Shown here in pieces: positions 43,923 to 53,365 of a stretch of DNA of 64,000 nucleotides (positions are counted from its first letter, which is position 1; each line of letters opens with the position of its first letter). The position numbers and the translations under genes were made by a program. The notes beneath the pieces were generated by a model. That model was not told the DNA's origin, searched no databases, and saw nothing but the letters and a program-made list of their open reading frames with translations. This DNA comes from an uncultured Demequina sp. Lineage in GTDB: Bacteria > Actinomycetota > Actinomycetes > Actinomycetales > Demequinaceae. The DNA lies in the NCBI GenBank assembly GCA_937925595.1, contig CALALQ010000039.1, positions 9,355 to 73,354 on the forward strand. Reading direction: 5' to 3'.

Positions 43923-45800
43923 ATGGACAAGCCCAGCTTCGGAGCTCGATTCCGTTACTGGTTCGACAACGTGATGGCCCGCGGCAACGTCGCGGTCATC
44001 GGGCTCCTGGGGCTGCTGAGCCTCGCGTGGGTTGTGCTCGTTGGCGTCATCGCCACCGTCGCGGGCCTCGACCCCGCTGGTGAAGAGGGTGATCTCAACT
44101 TCATCGAGAAGTTCTGGCGCCAACTCACGTTCACGCTCGACCCGGGAACCTTCTCGGGCGACGCTGGCTGGCCGTGGCGACTCCTGTCGCTGCTCACCAC
44201 GCTGTTCGGTGTCCTCGTCGTAGCGAGCCTCATCGGTGTCGTCTCCGCGGCCTTCGACGACAAGATCACCGAGCTGCGCAAGGGCCGCTCCGCCGTCCTC
44301 GAGACCGGCCACACCGTCATTCTTGGCTGGAGCCCCAAGGTCTTCACGATCATCTCCGAGCTCATCGAAGCCAATGAGTCGGAGGACAACCCCTCGATCG
44401 TGGTGCTCGCCCACCGTGACCGCGTCGACATGGAAGAGGCGATCCGCGAGAAGGTGCCGGACACCCGCAACACCAAGGTGGTGTGCCGCAGCGGCGACCC
44501 GCTGGACCAGGATGAACTGCTGCGAGCCAACCCCTACGCGGCCAAGTCGATCATCGTGCTCGGTGACGAGGACGCCCCGGATCCCGACGCCGCGACCATC
44601 AAGACCACGCTTGCACTCACCAACCACCCCGACCGCCCCGAGCATGAGATCTCGGTCGTCGGCGAGATCCGCAACCCCTCGAACGTGGGCGTTGCGCACC
44701 TCGTGGGCAAGGACGAGGCGCAGTGGGTGCTTCCGCTCGAGACCATCTCCAAGCTCACCGTGCAGACCTGCCGCCAGTCGGGACTGTCGAAGGTCTATTC
44801 GGAGCTGCTGCAGTTCGAGGGCGACGAGATGTACTTCACCGAGCAGCCTGGGCTCGTGGGCAAGAGCTTCTTCGAGTGCCAGCTGCACTTCGCGACGTCA
44901 TCGGTGATCGGCATCGTCGGCCCCGAGGGCGCCGAGCTCAATCCGCCCGCGGACCGCGTGCTCGCTGACGGCGAGCAGCTCATCGTCATCGCCGAAGACG
45001 ACTCGACGATCGAGCTTGCCGAGCCGGGCGCGCCCGCGCTCGAGCTCGTCACGGGCATCAGCGCCGAGGACAACACCCCAGAGCGCATCCTCATTCTGGG
45101 ATCGCACTCGCAGCTGCCGCTCATCATCACGGAGCTCGACGAGTACACGGCAGACGGCTCGCACGTCACGATCGTGAGCGCCAAGAAGCTCCCCAAGCTG
45201 CCAGCGGTCGAGCGACTGACCGTCGACACGCTCGACGGCGAGACCTGGGACCGCGCGCTCCTCGAATCACTCGAGCCAGAGAGCTACGACCACATCCTGG
45301 TGCTCGCCTACCGCGATCACCTCGACATCGAGCCCGCCGACTCGCGCACTCTCATCACGCTGCTTCACCTGCGCGAACTCGCGGCAGAGGCCGGCATGGA
45401 CTTCAACATCGTGTCCGAGATGCTCGATGACCGGAACCGCCGCCTTGCAGAGGTCACTCGTGCCGACGACTTCATCGTCAGCGACAACATCATCAGCCTG
45501 ATGATGGCGCAGATCTCCGAGAACGCGGAGCTCAACGACGTGTACAACCACCTGTTCTCGTCGGAGGGCTCCGAGATCTACCTGCGCCCCGCCGAGTGGT
45601 ACGTCAAGCTCGGAGAGCCCGTCGACTTCTACACGGTGCTCGAGGGCGCGGCTCGCCGCGAAGAGGTGGCCTTCGGCTACCGCGACGCCACACCGGAAGG
45701 TGCGGGAGACGGCCAGGCAGTGATCCACATCAACCCTGACAAGACGGAGAAGCACGTCTTCCAGCAGGGCGACCTGATCATCGTGCTCGCGGAGGACTAG
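43923..45800 (+). CDS. CASTOR/POLLUX-type ion channel (NAD-binding)
   Basis: A 625-residue membrane protein. Two helices (about residues 22-48 and 86-110) flank an outer loop, followed by about 500 cytoplasmic residues with two RCK-like nucleotide-binding regions: HTVILGWSPKVFTIISEL near residue 130 and RILILGSHSQLPLIITEL near 385. This is the architecture of the CASTOR/POLLUX/SYM8 family, first known from plant symbiosis, whose bacterial members are potassium- or calcium-related channels. Gene start has an AGGGGAG ribosome site. It is followed by tRNA-Arg on the opposite strand. Confidence 0.85.
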   Translation: MDKPSFGARFRYWFDNVMARGNVAVIGLLGLLSLAWVVLVGVIATVAGLDPAGEEGDLNFIEKFWRQLTFTLDPGTFSGDAGWPWRLLSLLTTLFGVLVVASLIGVVSAAFDDKITELRKGRSAVLETGHTVILGWSPKVFTIISELIEANESEDNPSIVVLAHRDRVDMEEAIREKVPDTRNTKVVCRSGDPLDQDELLRANPYAAKSIIVLGDEDAPDPDAATIKTTLALTNHPDRPEHEISVVGEIRNPSNVGVAHLVGKDEAQWVLPLETISKLTVQTCRQSGLSKVYSELLQFEGDEMYFTEQPGLVGKSFFECQLHFATSSVIGIVGPEGAELNPPADRVLADGEQLIVIAEDDSTIELAEPGAPALELVTGISAEDNTPERILILGSHSQLPLIITELDEYTADGSHVTIVSAKKLPKLPAVERLTVDTLDGETWDRALLESLEPESYDHILVLAYRDHLDIEPADSRTLITLLHLRELAAEAGMDFNIVSEMLDDRNRRLAEVTRADDFIVSDNIISLMMAQISENAELNDVYNHLFSSEGSEIYLRPAEWYVKLGEPVDFYTVLEGAARREEVAFGYRDATPEGAGDGQAVIHINPDKTEKHVFQQGDLIIVLAED

Positions 45801-45839
45801 CAGGCCAGGGGATTTAGCCTGGTGGGCGTGACACCTGTG

Positions 45840-45915
45840 TGGCGCCCCCGACAGGAATCGAACCTGCGACCTTCGGTACCGGAAACCGGCGCTCTATCCG
45901 CTGAGCTACGGGGGC
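45840..45915 (-). tRNA. tRNA-Arg (anticodon CCG), CCA encoded
   Basis: On the minus strand the acceptor stem is GCCCCCG/CGGGGGC, the D-stem GCTC/GAGC, the T-arm GCAGG-TTCGATT-CCTGT, and the anticodon loop TTCCGGT with anticodon CCG for the codon CGG. The 3' CCA is encoded (45840-45842) and the discriminator base is G. The outer pair of the anticodon stem (27-43) is a C-A mismatch; everything else folds normally. Confidence 0.95.
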
Positions 45916-46009
45916 CTGACGCGGGCAAGCCGCGGCAGTCGAGACTACCAGCAGCACCGCTGAATACGCTCACGGCTGCCGCACGGGCTCGCACCGCAGG
46001 GAGGCTGTG

Positions 46010-46765
46010 ATGGCGAACGACCACACTGTGAATGGGACCCTGATCGGCGGCCCCACCCTTGTCTTCACCTACGCGGGACTGCGGGTCATCACCGACCCCA
46101 CCTTTGACCCGCCGGGTGAGTACGGCGGCCTCACCAAGCTGCGCGGCCCCGCACTTCCCGTGCCGCGCCTTGGCGCCCTCGACCTCGCGCTCGTGTCTCA
46201 CGACCACCACCCCGACAACCTCGACGGCGAGGGCCGCGCTGTGCTGTCGCAGGTGCCGGTTGTGCTCACGACGTCCGCTGGCGCCGCTCGCGTGCCGGGA
46301 ACCATCGGCCTTGAGCCGTGGACCTCGATTACCGTAGGTGCCGCCACCGTCACCGTCGTTCCCGCATCGCACGGACCCGAAGGTGTGGCGGAGGACACCG
46401 GGCCCGTGGTGGGCTTTGTCCTCGAAGCAGACGGCTGGCCCACCGTGTACTTCTCGGGAGACAACTCTGAGGTGTCGGTCGCAGCCGAGATCGCCGCTGC
46501 CTTCCCCGACGTGTCCCTCGCGATCCTCTGCGCTGGAGCCGCGCGCGTCGCCAACAGGGGCCCTGCTCCGCTCACCCTCGACGCCGCGCGCGTGATTGAG
46601 GTCGCCGGGCTGTGGCCAGCCGCCACGATCGTTCCCATCCACATCGATGACTGGGCTCATTTCTCCGAGCCAAGGGAGACCTTCCTCGACAAGGTGAGCG
46701 CAGCGTCGGGCCGGCTGACCGTGCTGGAGCCGGGCGTCACCGCGCCACTGACTAGACTTGCTTAA
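46010..46765 (+). CDS. metallo-beta-lactamase-fold hydrolase (UlaG-like)
   Basis: A 251-residue MBL-fold protein. The metal motif HDHHPDNLD (near residues 63-71, the HxHxxDxx type) is present, with later ligands in ASHGPEG, YFSGDNSEV and a final HID. The layout is closest to UlaG/lactonase-like enzymes, but the substrate is unknown. The ATG at 46010 has a GGGAGG ribosome site about six bases upstream; an in-frame GTG at 46007 is less well placed. Its last codons contain the -10 element of argS. A CCGACGCTG copy is at 46701. Confidence 0.82.
   Translation: MANDHTVNGTLIGGPTLVFTYAGLRVITDPTFDPPGEYGGLTKLRGPALPVPRLGALDLALVSHDHHPDNLDGEGRAVLSQVPVVLTTSAGAARVPGTIGLEPWTSITVGAATVTVVPASHGPEGVAEDTGPVVGFVLEADGWPTVYFSGDNSEVSVAAEIAAAFPDVSLAILCAGAARVANRGPAPLTLDAARVIEVAGLWPAATIVPIHIDDWAHFSEPRETFLDKVSAASGRLTVLEPGVTAPLTRLA
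46753..46758 (+). promoter_or_regulatory. -10 (TAGACT) of a leaderless argS promoter
   Basis: TAGACT is a near-perfect actinobacterial -10, seven bases before the argS GTG and inside the final codons of the preceding gene. It could allow argS-lysA to be transcribed alone. Confidence 0.5.
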
Positions 46766-48436
46766 GTGACCCCAGAGGAACTCTCCGCAACGATTCTCGC
46801 CGCCATCGAGGCTGGCATTGACGACGGCTCCTTCGCGATTGACGGCGACGTCGGGGAGGTGCGCGTCGAGCGCCCGCGACAGCGAGAGCACGGCGATTGG
46901 GCCACCAACATCGCGATGCAGCTTGGCAAGCGCGCAGGCATGACGCCGCGTGACTTTGCGCAGGCGCTCGCGGACAGGCTTTCCGCGCAAGACGGCATTG
47001 AGTCGGTCGAGGTCGCGGGTCCCGGCTTCCTCAACATCCGCCTGCGGGCCGACGCTGCTGGCGAGCTCGCGCGCGGAATCGTCGAGTTCGGCGATGAGTA
47101 CGGAAGCGGCGAATCGCTCTACGGCAAGCACGTCAACATTGAGTTTGTCTCCGCGAACCCGACGGGACCCATCCACCTGGGCGGCACCCGTTGGGCCGCC
47201 GTGGGCGACTCTCTCGCGCGGCTCTTCGAGTTCCACGGCGCCGAGGTGACCCGCGAGTACTACTTCAACGACCACGGCGCGCAGATCGACCGCTTCGCGG
47301 CTTCGCTGCTTGCGGCGGTCAAGGGCGAAGAGGCCCCCGAGGACGGCTACGCGGGCGAATACATCCAGGACATCGCCAACGAGGTGATGGTCGAGGCGAT
47401 GGCTGCCGGCGACGTCGACCCGCTTGAGCTTCCCCAGGACGAGGCACTCGAGTTCTTCCGTGAGCGCGGCGTGAAGCTCATGTTCGAGCAGATCAAGATC
47501 TCGCTTCACAACTTCGGCGTGGACTTCGACGTGTACTTCCACGAGGACTCGCTCCACACCTCTGGAGCAGTCGACAAGGCGATCAGCCACCTCAAGGAGA
47601 CGGGCGCGCTGTATGAGTCCGAGGGCGCCTGGTGGCTGCGCTCGACCGATTACGGCGACGATCGCGACCGCGTCGTGATCCGCTCCGACGGCCGTCCTGC
47701 CTACGTTGCGGGCGACCTCGCGTACTTCCAGGACAAGCGCCGCCGCGGCGCCGACCTGTGCATCTACCTGCTGGGTGCTGACCACCACGGCTACATCGCC
47801 CGCCTCAAGGCGGCCGCCGCCGCTTTTGGCGACGACCCGGACACCGTCGAGGTGAAGATCGGCCAGATGGTGAACCTCGTCAAGAACGGAGAGCCTGTGC
47901 GCATGTCGAAGCGCGCCGGCACCGTCGTCGCGCTCGAGGACCTTGTCGAGGCGGTTGGCGTGGACGCTGCTCGCTATGCGCTCGCGAGGTACTCGTCGGA
48001 TTCGAACATCGACATCGACCTCGACCTGCTTGCGCAGCAGTCGAACTCGAACCCCGTGTTCTACGTGCAGTACGCACACGCTCGCACCGCTGGCGTTGCG
48101 CGCAACGCCGCCGAGTACGGCATTCGCCGCGAAGAGGGCTTCGCGCCGGAGCTGCTCACTCATGAGTCGGAGTCCGCGCTGCTGGGCGTGCTTGGCGACT
48201 TCCCTCGCGTGGTGACGCAGGCCGTCGAGTTCCGCGAGCAGCACCGCGTCGCCCGCTACCTCGAGACCGTCGCCGCGGCCTATCACGGCTGGTACGACCG
48301 CACCCGCGTCACCCCGCAGGGTGACGAGGAGGTCACCGACCTCCACCGCACTCGCCTGTGGCTCAACGATGCCGCCGGCCAGGTGCTCCGCAACGGCCTG
48401 CGCCTGCTCGGCGTCTCCGCACCCGAGCGGATGTAG
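46766..48436 (+). CDS. argS: arginyl-tRNA synthetase
   Basis: A 556-residue class I synthetase. It has the N-terminal tRNA-recognition domain, the HIGH-type motif [14 protein letters not shown] near residue 130, the catalytic Rossmann fold, the MSKRAG (KMSKS-like) loop near 380, and an all-helical anticodon-binding domain with the C-terminal [10 protein letters not shown]. It charges tRNA-Arg, and coincidentally lies close to a tRNA-Arg gene. GTG start directly follows the preceding stop. The argS-lysA order is conserved in actinobacteria, where arginine or lysine can regulate the pair. Confidence 0.97.
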   Translation: MTPEELSATILAAIEAGIDDGSFAIDGDVGEVRVERPRQREHGDWATNIAMQLGKRAGMTPRDFAQALADRLSAQDGIESVEVAGPGFLNIRLRADAAGELARGIVEFGDEYGSGESLYGKHVNIEFVSANPTGPIHLGGTRWAAVGDSLARLFEFHGAEVTREYYFNDHGAQIDRFAASLLAAVKGEEAPEDGYAGEYIQDIANEVMVEAMAAGDVDPLELPQDEALEFFRERGVKLMFEQIKISLHNFGVDFDVYFHEDSLHTSGAVDKAISHLKETGALYESEGAWWLRSTDYGDDRDRVVIRSDGRPAYVAGDLAYFQDKRRRGADLCIYLLGADHHGYIARLKAAAAAFGDDPDTVEVKIGQMVNLVKNGEPVRMSKRAGTVVALEDLVEAVGVDAARYALARYSSDSNIDIDLDLLAQQSNSNPVFYVQYAHARTAGVARNAAEYGIRREEGFAPELLTHESESALLGVLGDFPRVVTQAVEFREQHRVARYLETVAAAYHGWYDRTRVTPQGDEEVTDLHRTRLWLNDAAGQVLRNGLRLLGVSAPERM

Positions 48437-48438
48437 CC

Positions 48439-49776
48439 GTGGGAGCCCCCTGGTCGCGCACCGTGGCGCGCAGCGCGGATGGCGCGATCACCGTTGGCGG
48501 TGCCGACGTCCGCGACCTCGCCGGTCAGTTCGGCACGCCGCTGTACGTCCTCGACGAGGAAGATATGCGCTCGCGTGCCGCCGCCTTCCGCGACCATTTC
48601 CGGGAGGCCTTCGCCGAGTACGGCGCCGAATGCGATGTGTTCTACGCGTCGAAGGCGTTCCTGTCCTCGCGCGTGGCGTCATGGATGGCCGAGGATGGGC
48701 TGTGCATCGACGTTGCCAGCGGTGGTGAGCTTGAGCTTGCGCTGCGCGGCGGCATGCCCGCCTCGCGGATCGGCCTGCACGGCAACAACAAGTCAGATGA
48801 CGAGTTGCGGCGCGCTCTCGAGGTTGGCGTGGGCCGCATCATCGTCGACTCCTTCACCGAGATCGAGGTGCTCGACGCCCTTGCTCGCGAGGCTGGCGTC
48901 GTCGCCCCGGTGCTCGTGCGCGTCACGACGGGTGTTCACGCTGGCGGGCACGAGTACATCGCGACGAGCCACGAGGATCAGAAGTTCGGACTCTCGCTCG
49001 CGAGCGGTGACGCATTCGAGGCGCTCACCGCATGCCACGACGCCGAGGGACTCGATTTGCTGGGCATCCACACGCACATCGGCAGCCAGATCCTGTCGCT
49101 CGACGCGTTCAAGGAGTCGGCGGAGCGCATGCTGCGCCTGCGCGCGGCCTTTGCGGTCTCTACCGGAGTCGAGCTGCCCGAGGTGGACCTGGGCGGAGGC
49201 TACGCGATTGCGTACACCCCGGACGCGGACGAACTGACCGCTCGCGAAGCCGCCGCGGGAATCGCTGCCGCCGTAGCGTCGGCCCTTGACGGCGCGGGAG
49301 GGAACTGGCCGCAACTGTCGATCGAGCCGGGCCGCGCGATCGCTGGGCCGTCCACGCTGACCTTGTACCGCGTGGGCATCGTCAAGCATGTTGGCCTTGA
49401 GGAGGGCGGCGAGCGCCAGTACGTCGCGGTGGACGGCGGCATGAGTGACAACATGCGCACCATCACCTATGGCGCCGAATACACGGCGGCCATCGCGTCC
49501 CGCGAGTCCGACGCTGACCTGGCTCTGTCTCGAGTGGTCGGCAAGCACTGCGAAAGCGGGGACATCGTGGTGCGCGACGTGGACCTGCCGAGCGACATCG
49601 CTCGCGGCGACCTGCTCGCGGTCCCGGCGACCGGCGCGTACGGCCGTGTCATGGCGCATAACTACAACGGAGTGCTGCGGCCCGCCGTGGTGTCGGTGCG
49701 CAATGGCGAGACGACTGTCCACATCCGCCGCGACACGATGGACGACCTGCTGAGCTGGGACGCGGGCATCGGGTAA
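48439..49776 (+). CDS. lysA: diaminopimelate decarboxylase
   Basis: A 445-residue PLP enzyme that makes L-lysine from meso-diaminopimelate, the last step of lysine synthesis. The PLP lysine is K72 in FYASKAFLS; other family segments are GIHTHIGSQI, DLGGGYAIAY, EPGRAIAGPS and the C-terminal CESGDIV and GAYGRVMAHNYN. The GTG at 48439 lies two bases after the argS stop; in-frame starts upstream are inside argS and give no homology. It is co-transcribed with argS. Confidence 0.96.
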   Translation: MGAPWSRTVARSADGAITVGGADVRDLAGQFGTPLYVLDEEDMRSRAAAFRDHFREAFAEYGAECDVFYASKAFLSSRVASWMAEDGLCIDVASGGELELALRGGMPASRIGLHGNNKSDDELRRALEVGVGRIIVDSFTEIEVLDALAREAGVVAPVLVRVTTGVHAGGHEYIATSHEDQKFGLSLASGDAFEALTACHDAEGLDLLGIHTHIGSQILSLDAFKESAERMLRLRAAFAVSTGVELPEVDLGGGYAIAYTPDADELTAREAAAGIAAAVASALDGAGGNWPQLSIEPGRAIAGPSTLTLYRVGIVKHVGLEEGGERQYVAVDGGMSDNMRTITYGAEYTAAIASRESDADLALSRVVGKHCESGDIVVRDVDLPSDIARGDLLAVPATGAYGRVMAHNYNGVLRPAVVSVRNGETTVHIRRDTMDDLLSWDAGIG

Positions 49777-49840
49777 AGCGCGCGCAAAGAGAAGGCCCGC
49801 TCGAGGTGTTGCTACCGGCGGTCGGAAGTGCCACACTGAG

Positions 49841-49870
49841 GCCACCCAGAGCCACCCAGAGCCACCCAGT
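49841..49870. repeat. three tandem copies of a 10-base unit
   Basis: GCCACCCAGA is repeated exactly at 49841-49850 and 49851-49860 and once more as GCCACCCAGT at 49861-49870. It lies 16 bases before the start of the 58-codon gene and close to a possible promoter (TTGCTA...CACACT). Such a perfect array is prone to slippage. Confidence 0.85.
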
Positions 49871-49886
49871 GAGAAGGGGAGCCGTG

Positions 49887-50063
49887 ATGGACGCCAACGA
49901 TGACCGTCCGATCGTGACCGAGCTTGTGACCGAGCTCGAGCCAGACGTGCCCCAAGACGAGACCCCCGCGCCGCGCCAGCCATGGCTGCGGCGCTTTGCG
50001 TCTGTCGTGGGCTTCGCCACCGCGGGAGTGTCCTCCCAGCGCGGCAGCCAGATGCTCTCCTGA
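49887..50063 (+). CDS. small hypothetical protein (58 residues)
   Basis: An orphan 58-residue protein beginning MDANDDRPIVTELVTELEP. The first half is acidic, then comes a proline-rich turn (PQDETPAPRQPW) and a basic, aromatic segment LRRFASVVGFATAG that could lie on a membrane. No family is recognised. ATG at 49887 follows a GAAGGGGAG ribosome site; an adjacent in-frame GTG at 49884 is less well spaced. It sits alone between lysA and hom, preceded by a tandem-repeat array. Codon use and the ribosome site argue that it is real. Confidence 0.5.
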   Translation: MDANDDRPIVTELVTELEPDVPQDETPAPRQPWLRRFASVVGFATAGVSSQRGSQMLS

Positions 50064-50103
50064 CCCACACCCCATGCAGGGCCAGCGCCCTGCCGAAGGC
50101 CGC

Positions 50104-50109
50104 TAGAGT
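50104..50109 (+). promoter_or_regulatory. -10 (TAGAGT) of the leaderless hom-thrC-thrB promoter
   Basis: TAGAGT is followed by six bases and the hom GTG. No ribosome site is present, so the threonine operon transcript probably starts at the start codon, leaving no room for a leader-peptide attenuator. Confidence 0.5.
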
Positions 50110-50115
50110 TGTGCC

Positions 50116-51402
50116 GTGTCCGAGCCTGATAAGCGGCCCATTGCCGTAGCCGTCCTTGGCCCTGGAACCGTGGGCTCGCAAGTCGTGCGACTGCTCGGTG
50201 ACCACGCCAAGGATCTCGCCGCCCGCGTCGGCGCCCCCCTCGAACTTGCTGGCGTGTACGTTCGCGACACGTCCGTAGAGCGCCCCGGTATTCCCGGCGA
50301 GCTGCTCACGTCTGACGCCCAAGCACTCGTCGCGCGCGCGGATGTGGTTGTTGAACTCATGGGCGGCATCTCGCCTGCTCGCGAACTGATTCTGGAGGCG
50401 CTCGCTGCCGGCAAGTCCGTCGTCACCGCCAACAAGGCGCTGCTCGCCGCACATGGCCCTGAGCTGTTCGAGGCCGCGGACCGCTCCGGCGCCGACCTCT
50501 ACTTCGAGGCGGCCGTCGCCGGCGCCATCCCCATCGTCCGCCCCGTGCGCGAGTCGCTCGCCGGCGACCAGGTGGAGCGCATCCTCGGCATCGTCAACGG
50601 CACCACCAACTACGTCCTCGACGAGATGTCGCAGCGCGGGCTGTCCTATGAGGTCGCCCTCAAGCAGGCGCAGGACCTCGGCTACGCGGAGGCCGACCCC
50701 ACCGCCGACGTCGAGGGCTTCGACGCCGCGGCGAAGGCCGCGATCCTCGCCTCGCTCGCCTTCCACCAGCGGGTGGGCCTCGACGACGTCTATCGCGAAG
50801 GCATCAGCGCCATCACGGCTGCCGATGTCATCGCCGCTCGCGACAGCGGCCAGGTCATCAAGCTGCTCGCCATCGCGGAGAGGGCCGACGGCGCGGTCGC
50901 CGTTCGCGTCCATCCCGCCCTTGTCCCCGCGAGCCACCCGCTCGCCGGTGTGCACGGCGCCTACAACGCGGTGTTCATCGAGGCGACCGCGGCTGGCGAG
51001 CTGATGTTCTACGGACAGGGAGCGGGAGGGGTGCCCACAGCGTCGGCCGTGCTTGGCGACATCGTGAGCGTCGCCCGCCACCGTGCCTCCGGAGGCCGCG
51101 GGCCGCGTGAGTCCAACTACGCCGGTCACTCGGTGCTTCCCATCGGCGACGTGCACACTCGCTACTCGGTGCGCATGAGCGTTCCTGACCGTCCCGGCGT
51201 GCTCGCAAGCGTCGCCGAGGTGTTCGCCTCGCATGGCGTCTCGATTGAGACCGTGCGGCAGATCGCCGCGCAGGGCACCGCGCAACTTGTGATCTCCACG
51301 CACCGCGCGCCAGAGAAGGACCTTGCCGCGACCGTGGCAGACCTGCGTCACTCCGACGTGGTTGGCGAAGTGCTCAGCGTCCTCAGGATTGAAGGGGAGT
51401 GA
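50116..51402 (+). CDS. hom: homoserine dehydrogenase
   Basis: A 428-residue NAD(P)-dependent enzyme that reduces aspartate semialdehyde to homoserine, the branch point to threonine and methionine. It has the Rossmann loop [36 protein letters not shown] and the substrate-site [21 protein letters not shown]-terminal ACT domain (about residues 350-428, beginning [15 protein letters not shown]) is present, so threonine feedback is expected. Leaderless GTG start. First gene of the hom-thrC-thrB operon; the stop overlaps thrC by TGATG. Confidence 0.96.
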   Translation: MSEPDKRPIAVAVLGPGTVGSQVVRLLGDHAKDLAARVGAPLELAGVYVRDTSVERPGIPGELLTSDAQALVARADVVVELMGGISPARELILEALAAGKSVVTANKALLAAHGPELFEAADRSGADLYFEAAVAGAIPIVRPVRESLAGDQVERILGIVNGTTNYVLDEMSQRGLSYEVALKQAQDLGYAEADPTADVEGFDAAAKAAILASLAFHQRVGLDDVYREGISAITAADVIAARDSGQVIKLLAIAERADGAVAVRVHPALVPASHPLAGVHGAYNAVFIEATAAGELMFYGQGAGGVPTASAVLGDIVSVARHRASGGRGPRESNYAGHSVLPIGDVHTRYSVRMSVPDRPGVLASVAEVFASHGVSIETVRQIAAQGTAQLVISTHRAPEKDLAATVADLRHSDVVGEVLSVLRIEGE

Positions 51403-52460
51403 TGGCTCACCAGTGGGGCGGCGTAGTCCGCGAGTATCTCGAGTACATGCCGTTTGACGAGGCAGACCGCATCGTCACGCTCGGCGAGGGCGGCACGCCG
51501 CTCGTCTACGCCGAGTCTATCTCCAAGGAGGTTGGCGCCGAGGTCTTTGTCAAGGTCGAGGGGATGAACCCCACCGGCTCCTTCAAGGACCGCGGCATGA
51601 CCGCCGCTCTGACCCAAGTGGTCAAGGACGGCGATCACACGGTGGTGTGCGCATCCACCGGCAACACCTCCGCCTCCGCCGCCGCGTATGCCGCGAACGC
51701 TGGGCTGCGCTGCGTCGTGATGATCCCGCAGGGCAAGATCGCGGCGGGCAAGATGGCGCAGGCGATCGTCCACGGCGCGGACCTGGTGCAGGTGGACGGC
51801 AACTTCGACGAGTGCCTCGACATCGTTCGCGACCTGTCGAATCGCTACCCGATTGCCCTCGTGAACTCCGTGAACCCGTACCGACTGCACGGCCAGAAGT
51901 CCGGCGCCTTCGAGATCGTCGACGCTCTTGGCGACGCCCCCGACATTCACATGCTCCCCGTGGGCAACGCCGGCAACATCTCCGCATATTGGATGGGCTT
52001 CCGCGAGTACGCCCAGGCAGGCAAGGCCACTCGCCTTCCCAAGATCTGGGGAGTGCAGGCTGCCGGCGCCGCTCCGTTCGTCGCTGGTCACCCCATCAAG
52101 GACCCAGAGACCGTGGCCACCGCCATCCGCATCGGCAAGCCCGCCTCGTGGGATCTCGCCGTCGCCGCTCGCGATGAGTCGGGCGGCTGGATCCGCGCCG
52201 TCACCGACGCGCAGATTCTCGCGGCGCAGTCTCGTCTTGCTTCCGACGTTGGAGTCTTTGTCGAGCCAGCCTCCGCTGCCGGCGTTGCCGGACTGCTCGC
52301 CGCCGCCGCACTCGGCGAGGTGCCGCGCGGAGCGAAGATCACCATCACCGTGACGGGCAACGGCCTCAAGGACACCGCGACCGCCCTCGAGGGCCGCTCC
52401 GTCGATCCCACCGTCATCCCCGTAGACGTAGAGGCGGCCGCCGCCGCGCTGGGGCTCTGA
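51402..52460 (+). CDS. thrC: threonine synthase
   Basis: A 352-residue PLP enzyme that converts O-phosphohomoserine to threonine. The PLP lysine is K62 in [11 protein letters not shown]; the phosphate-cradle is [11 protein letters not shown] and the substrate loop [16 protein letters not shown]. It is of the short, actinobacterial/Bacillus type. The ATG at 51402 overlaps the hom stop by one base and has AAGGGG upstream; a GTG three bases earlier is too close to that site. Stop overlaps thrB as TGATG. Confidence 0.96.
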   Translation: MAHQWGGVVREYLEYMPFDEADRIVTLGEGGTPLVYAESISKEVGAEVFVKVEGMNPTGSFKDRGMTAALTQVVKDGDHTVVCASTGNTSASAAAYAANAGLRCVVMIPQGKIAAGKMAQAIVHGADLVQVDGNFDECLDIVRDLSNRYPIALVNSVNPYRLHGQKSGAFEIVDALGDAPDIHMLPVGNAGNISAYWMGFREYAQAGKATRLPKIWGVQAAGAAPFVAGHPIKDPETVATAIRIGKPASWDLAVAARDESGGWIRAVTDAQILAAQSRLASDVGVFVEPASAAGVAGLLAAAALGEVPRGAKITITVTGNGLKDTATALEGRSVDPTVIPVDVEAAAAALGL

Positions 52461-53365
52461 TGCGCCTCATCGCCGACCACGTGCGGGTCTCGGTTCCGGC
52501 AACCGCCGGCAATCTGGGCCCCGGCTTCGATGCGCTTGGCATGGCGCTCGACGTTCGCGATGAGATCGAGGTGAGGGCGCTCGCCTCGTCCGACGTGGTG
52601 ATCGAGGTGGAAGGTGAGGGCGCCGACTCCCTCCCTCGCGACGAGACCCACCTCGTGGTCCGCGCGCTGCGCGAAGCCCTCGACAGCGTCGGCGCGTCTC
52701 AGGTGGGCCTCGAGATCCACGCCACCAACCGCATTCCGCACGGCAAGGGACTCGGCTCGTCGGCCGCCGCGGTCGTTGCTGGCATCACCGCCGCTCGCGC
52801 GCTCATCGCCGAGCCCGAGGCGCTCGACAACGCCGCCGTGCTGCGCCTCGCCACCGCCTTCGAGGGCCACCCAGACAATGCGGCCCCAGCGATCTGGGGC
52901 GGCGCGACCGTCGCTTGGGTCGACTCCGACGGAGCCCACGCGAGCCCGCTCACCGTTGACCCGGCAATCGAGACAGCGGTGCTGATCCCGGGCTCGATCC
53001 TTCCCACCAAGGAAGCGCGCGCCGTGCTTCCGCCACAGGTGCCGCACACGCACGCCGCCTTCAACGTTGGCCGTGCCGCGCTCCTTGTGAACGCCCTCGC
53101 GGGTCACCCAGAGCTGCTGCTCCCCGCGACCGAAGACAAGCTCCACCAGGGCTACCGCGCGGACGTCATGCCGCCCGCGGTCGCGATGCTCAAGCACCTG
53201 CGTGACGAAGGCTACGCGGCGGTCGTGTCGGGAGCCGGGCCGTCCGTGCTCGTCATCGGCACCAATCTTGCGGAGTTGACGTGGCCCGAGGGAATCGGCG
53301 GGGACGAGTGGACCATGGTCCACACCGCCTCGCCAGTGCAAGGGGCCACGGCAGAGCGCCTGTGA
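52460..53365 (+). CDS. thrB: homoserine kinase
   Basis: A 301-residue GHMP-superfamily kinase that phosphorylates homoserine. Motif 1 VPATAGNLGPGFDALG is near residues 13-28, the ATP loop PHGKGLGSSAAAVVAG near 92-107, and motif 3 VVSGAGPSVLVIG near 254-266. All are complete. The start overlaps thrC by one base and the stop overlaps the GNAT gene by four, so it is fully embedded in the threonine operon. Confidence 0.96.
   Translation: MRLIADHVRVSVPATAGNLGPGFDALGMALDVRDEIEVRALASSDVVIEVEGEGADSLPRDETHLVVRALREALDSVGASQVGLEIHATNRIPHGKGLGSSAAAVVAGITAARALIAEPEALDNAAVLRLATAFEGHPDNAAPAIWGGATVAWVDSDGAHASPLTVDPAIETAVLIPGSILPTKEARAVLPPQVPHTHAAFNVGRAALLVNALAGHPELLLPATEDKLHQGYRADVMPPAVAMLKHLRDEGYAAVVSGAGPSVLVIGTNLAELTWPEGIGGDEWTMVHTASPVQGATAERL

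Noticed and set aside
45840..45915. tRNA pseudogene because of the C-A mismatch at 27-43
   Set aside because: All other stems, the T-loop, the anticodon loop and the encoded CCA are intact; one end-of-stem mismatch is tolerated.
49841..49870. CRISPR array
   Set aside because: Three direct 10-base units abut each other without spacers, and there are no cas genes.
45797..51351. Two open frames of about 850 codons antisense to argS, lysA and hom
   Set aside because: They run opposite well-known enzymes, have Arg/Val/His-rich low-information sequence and no start signals; typical shadows.
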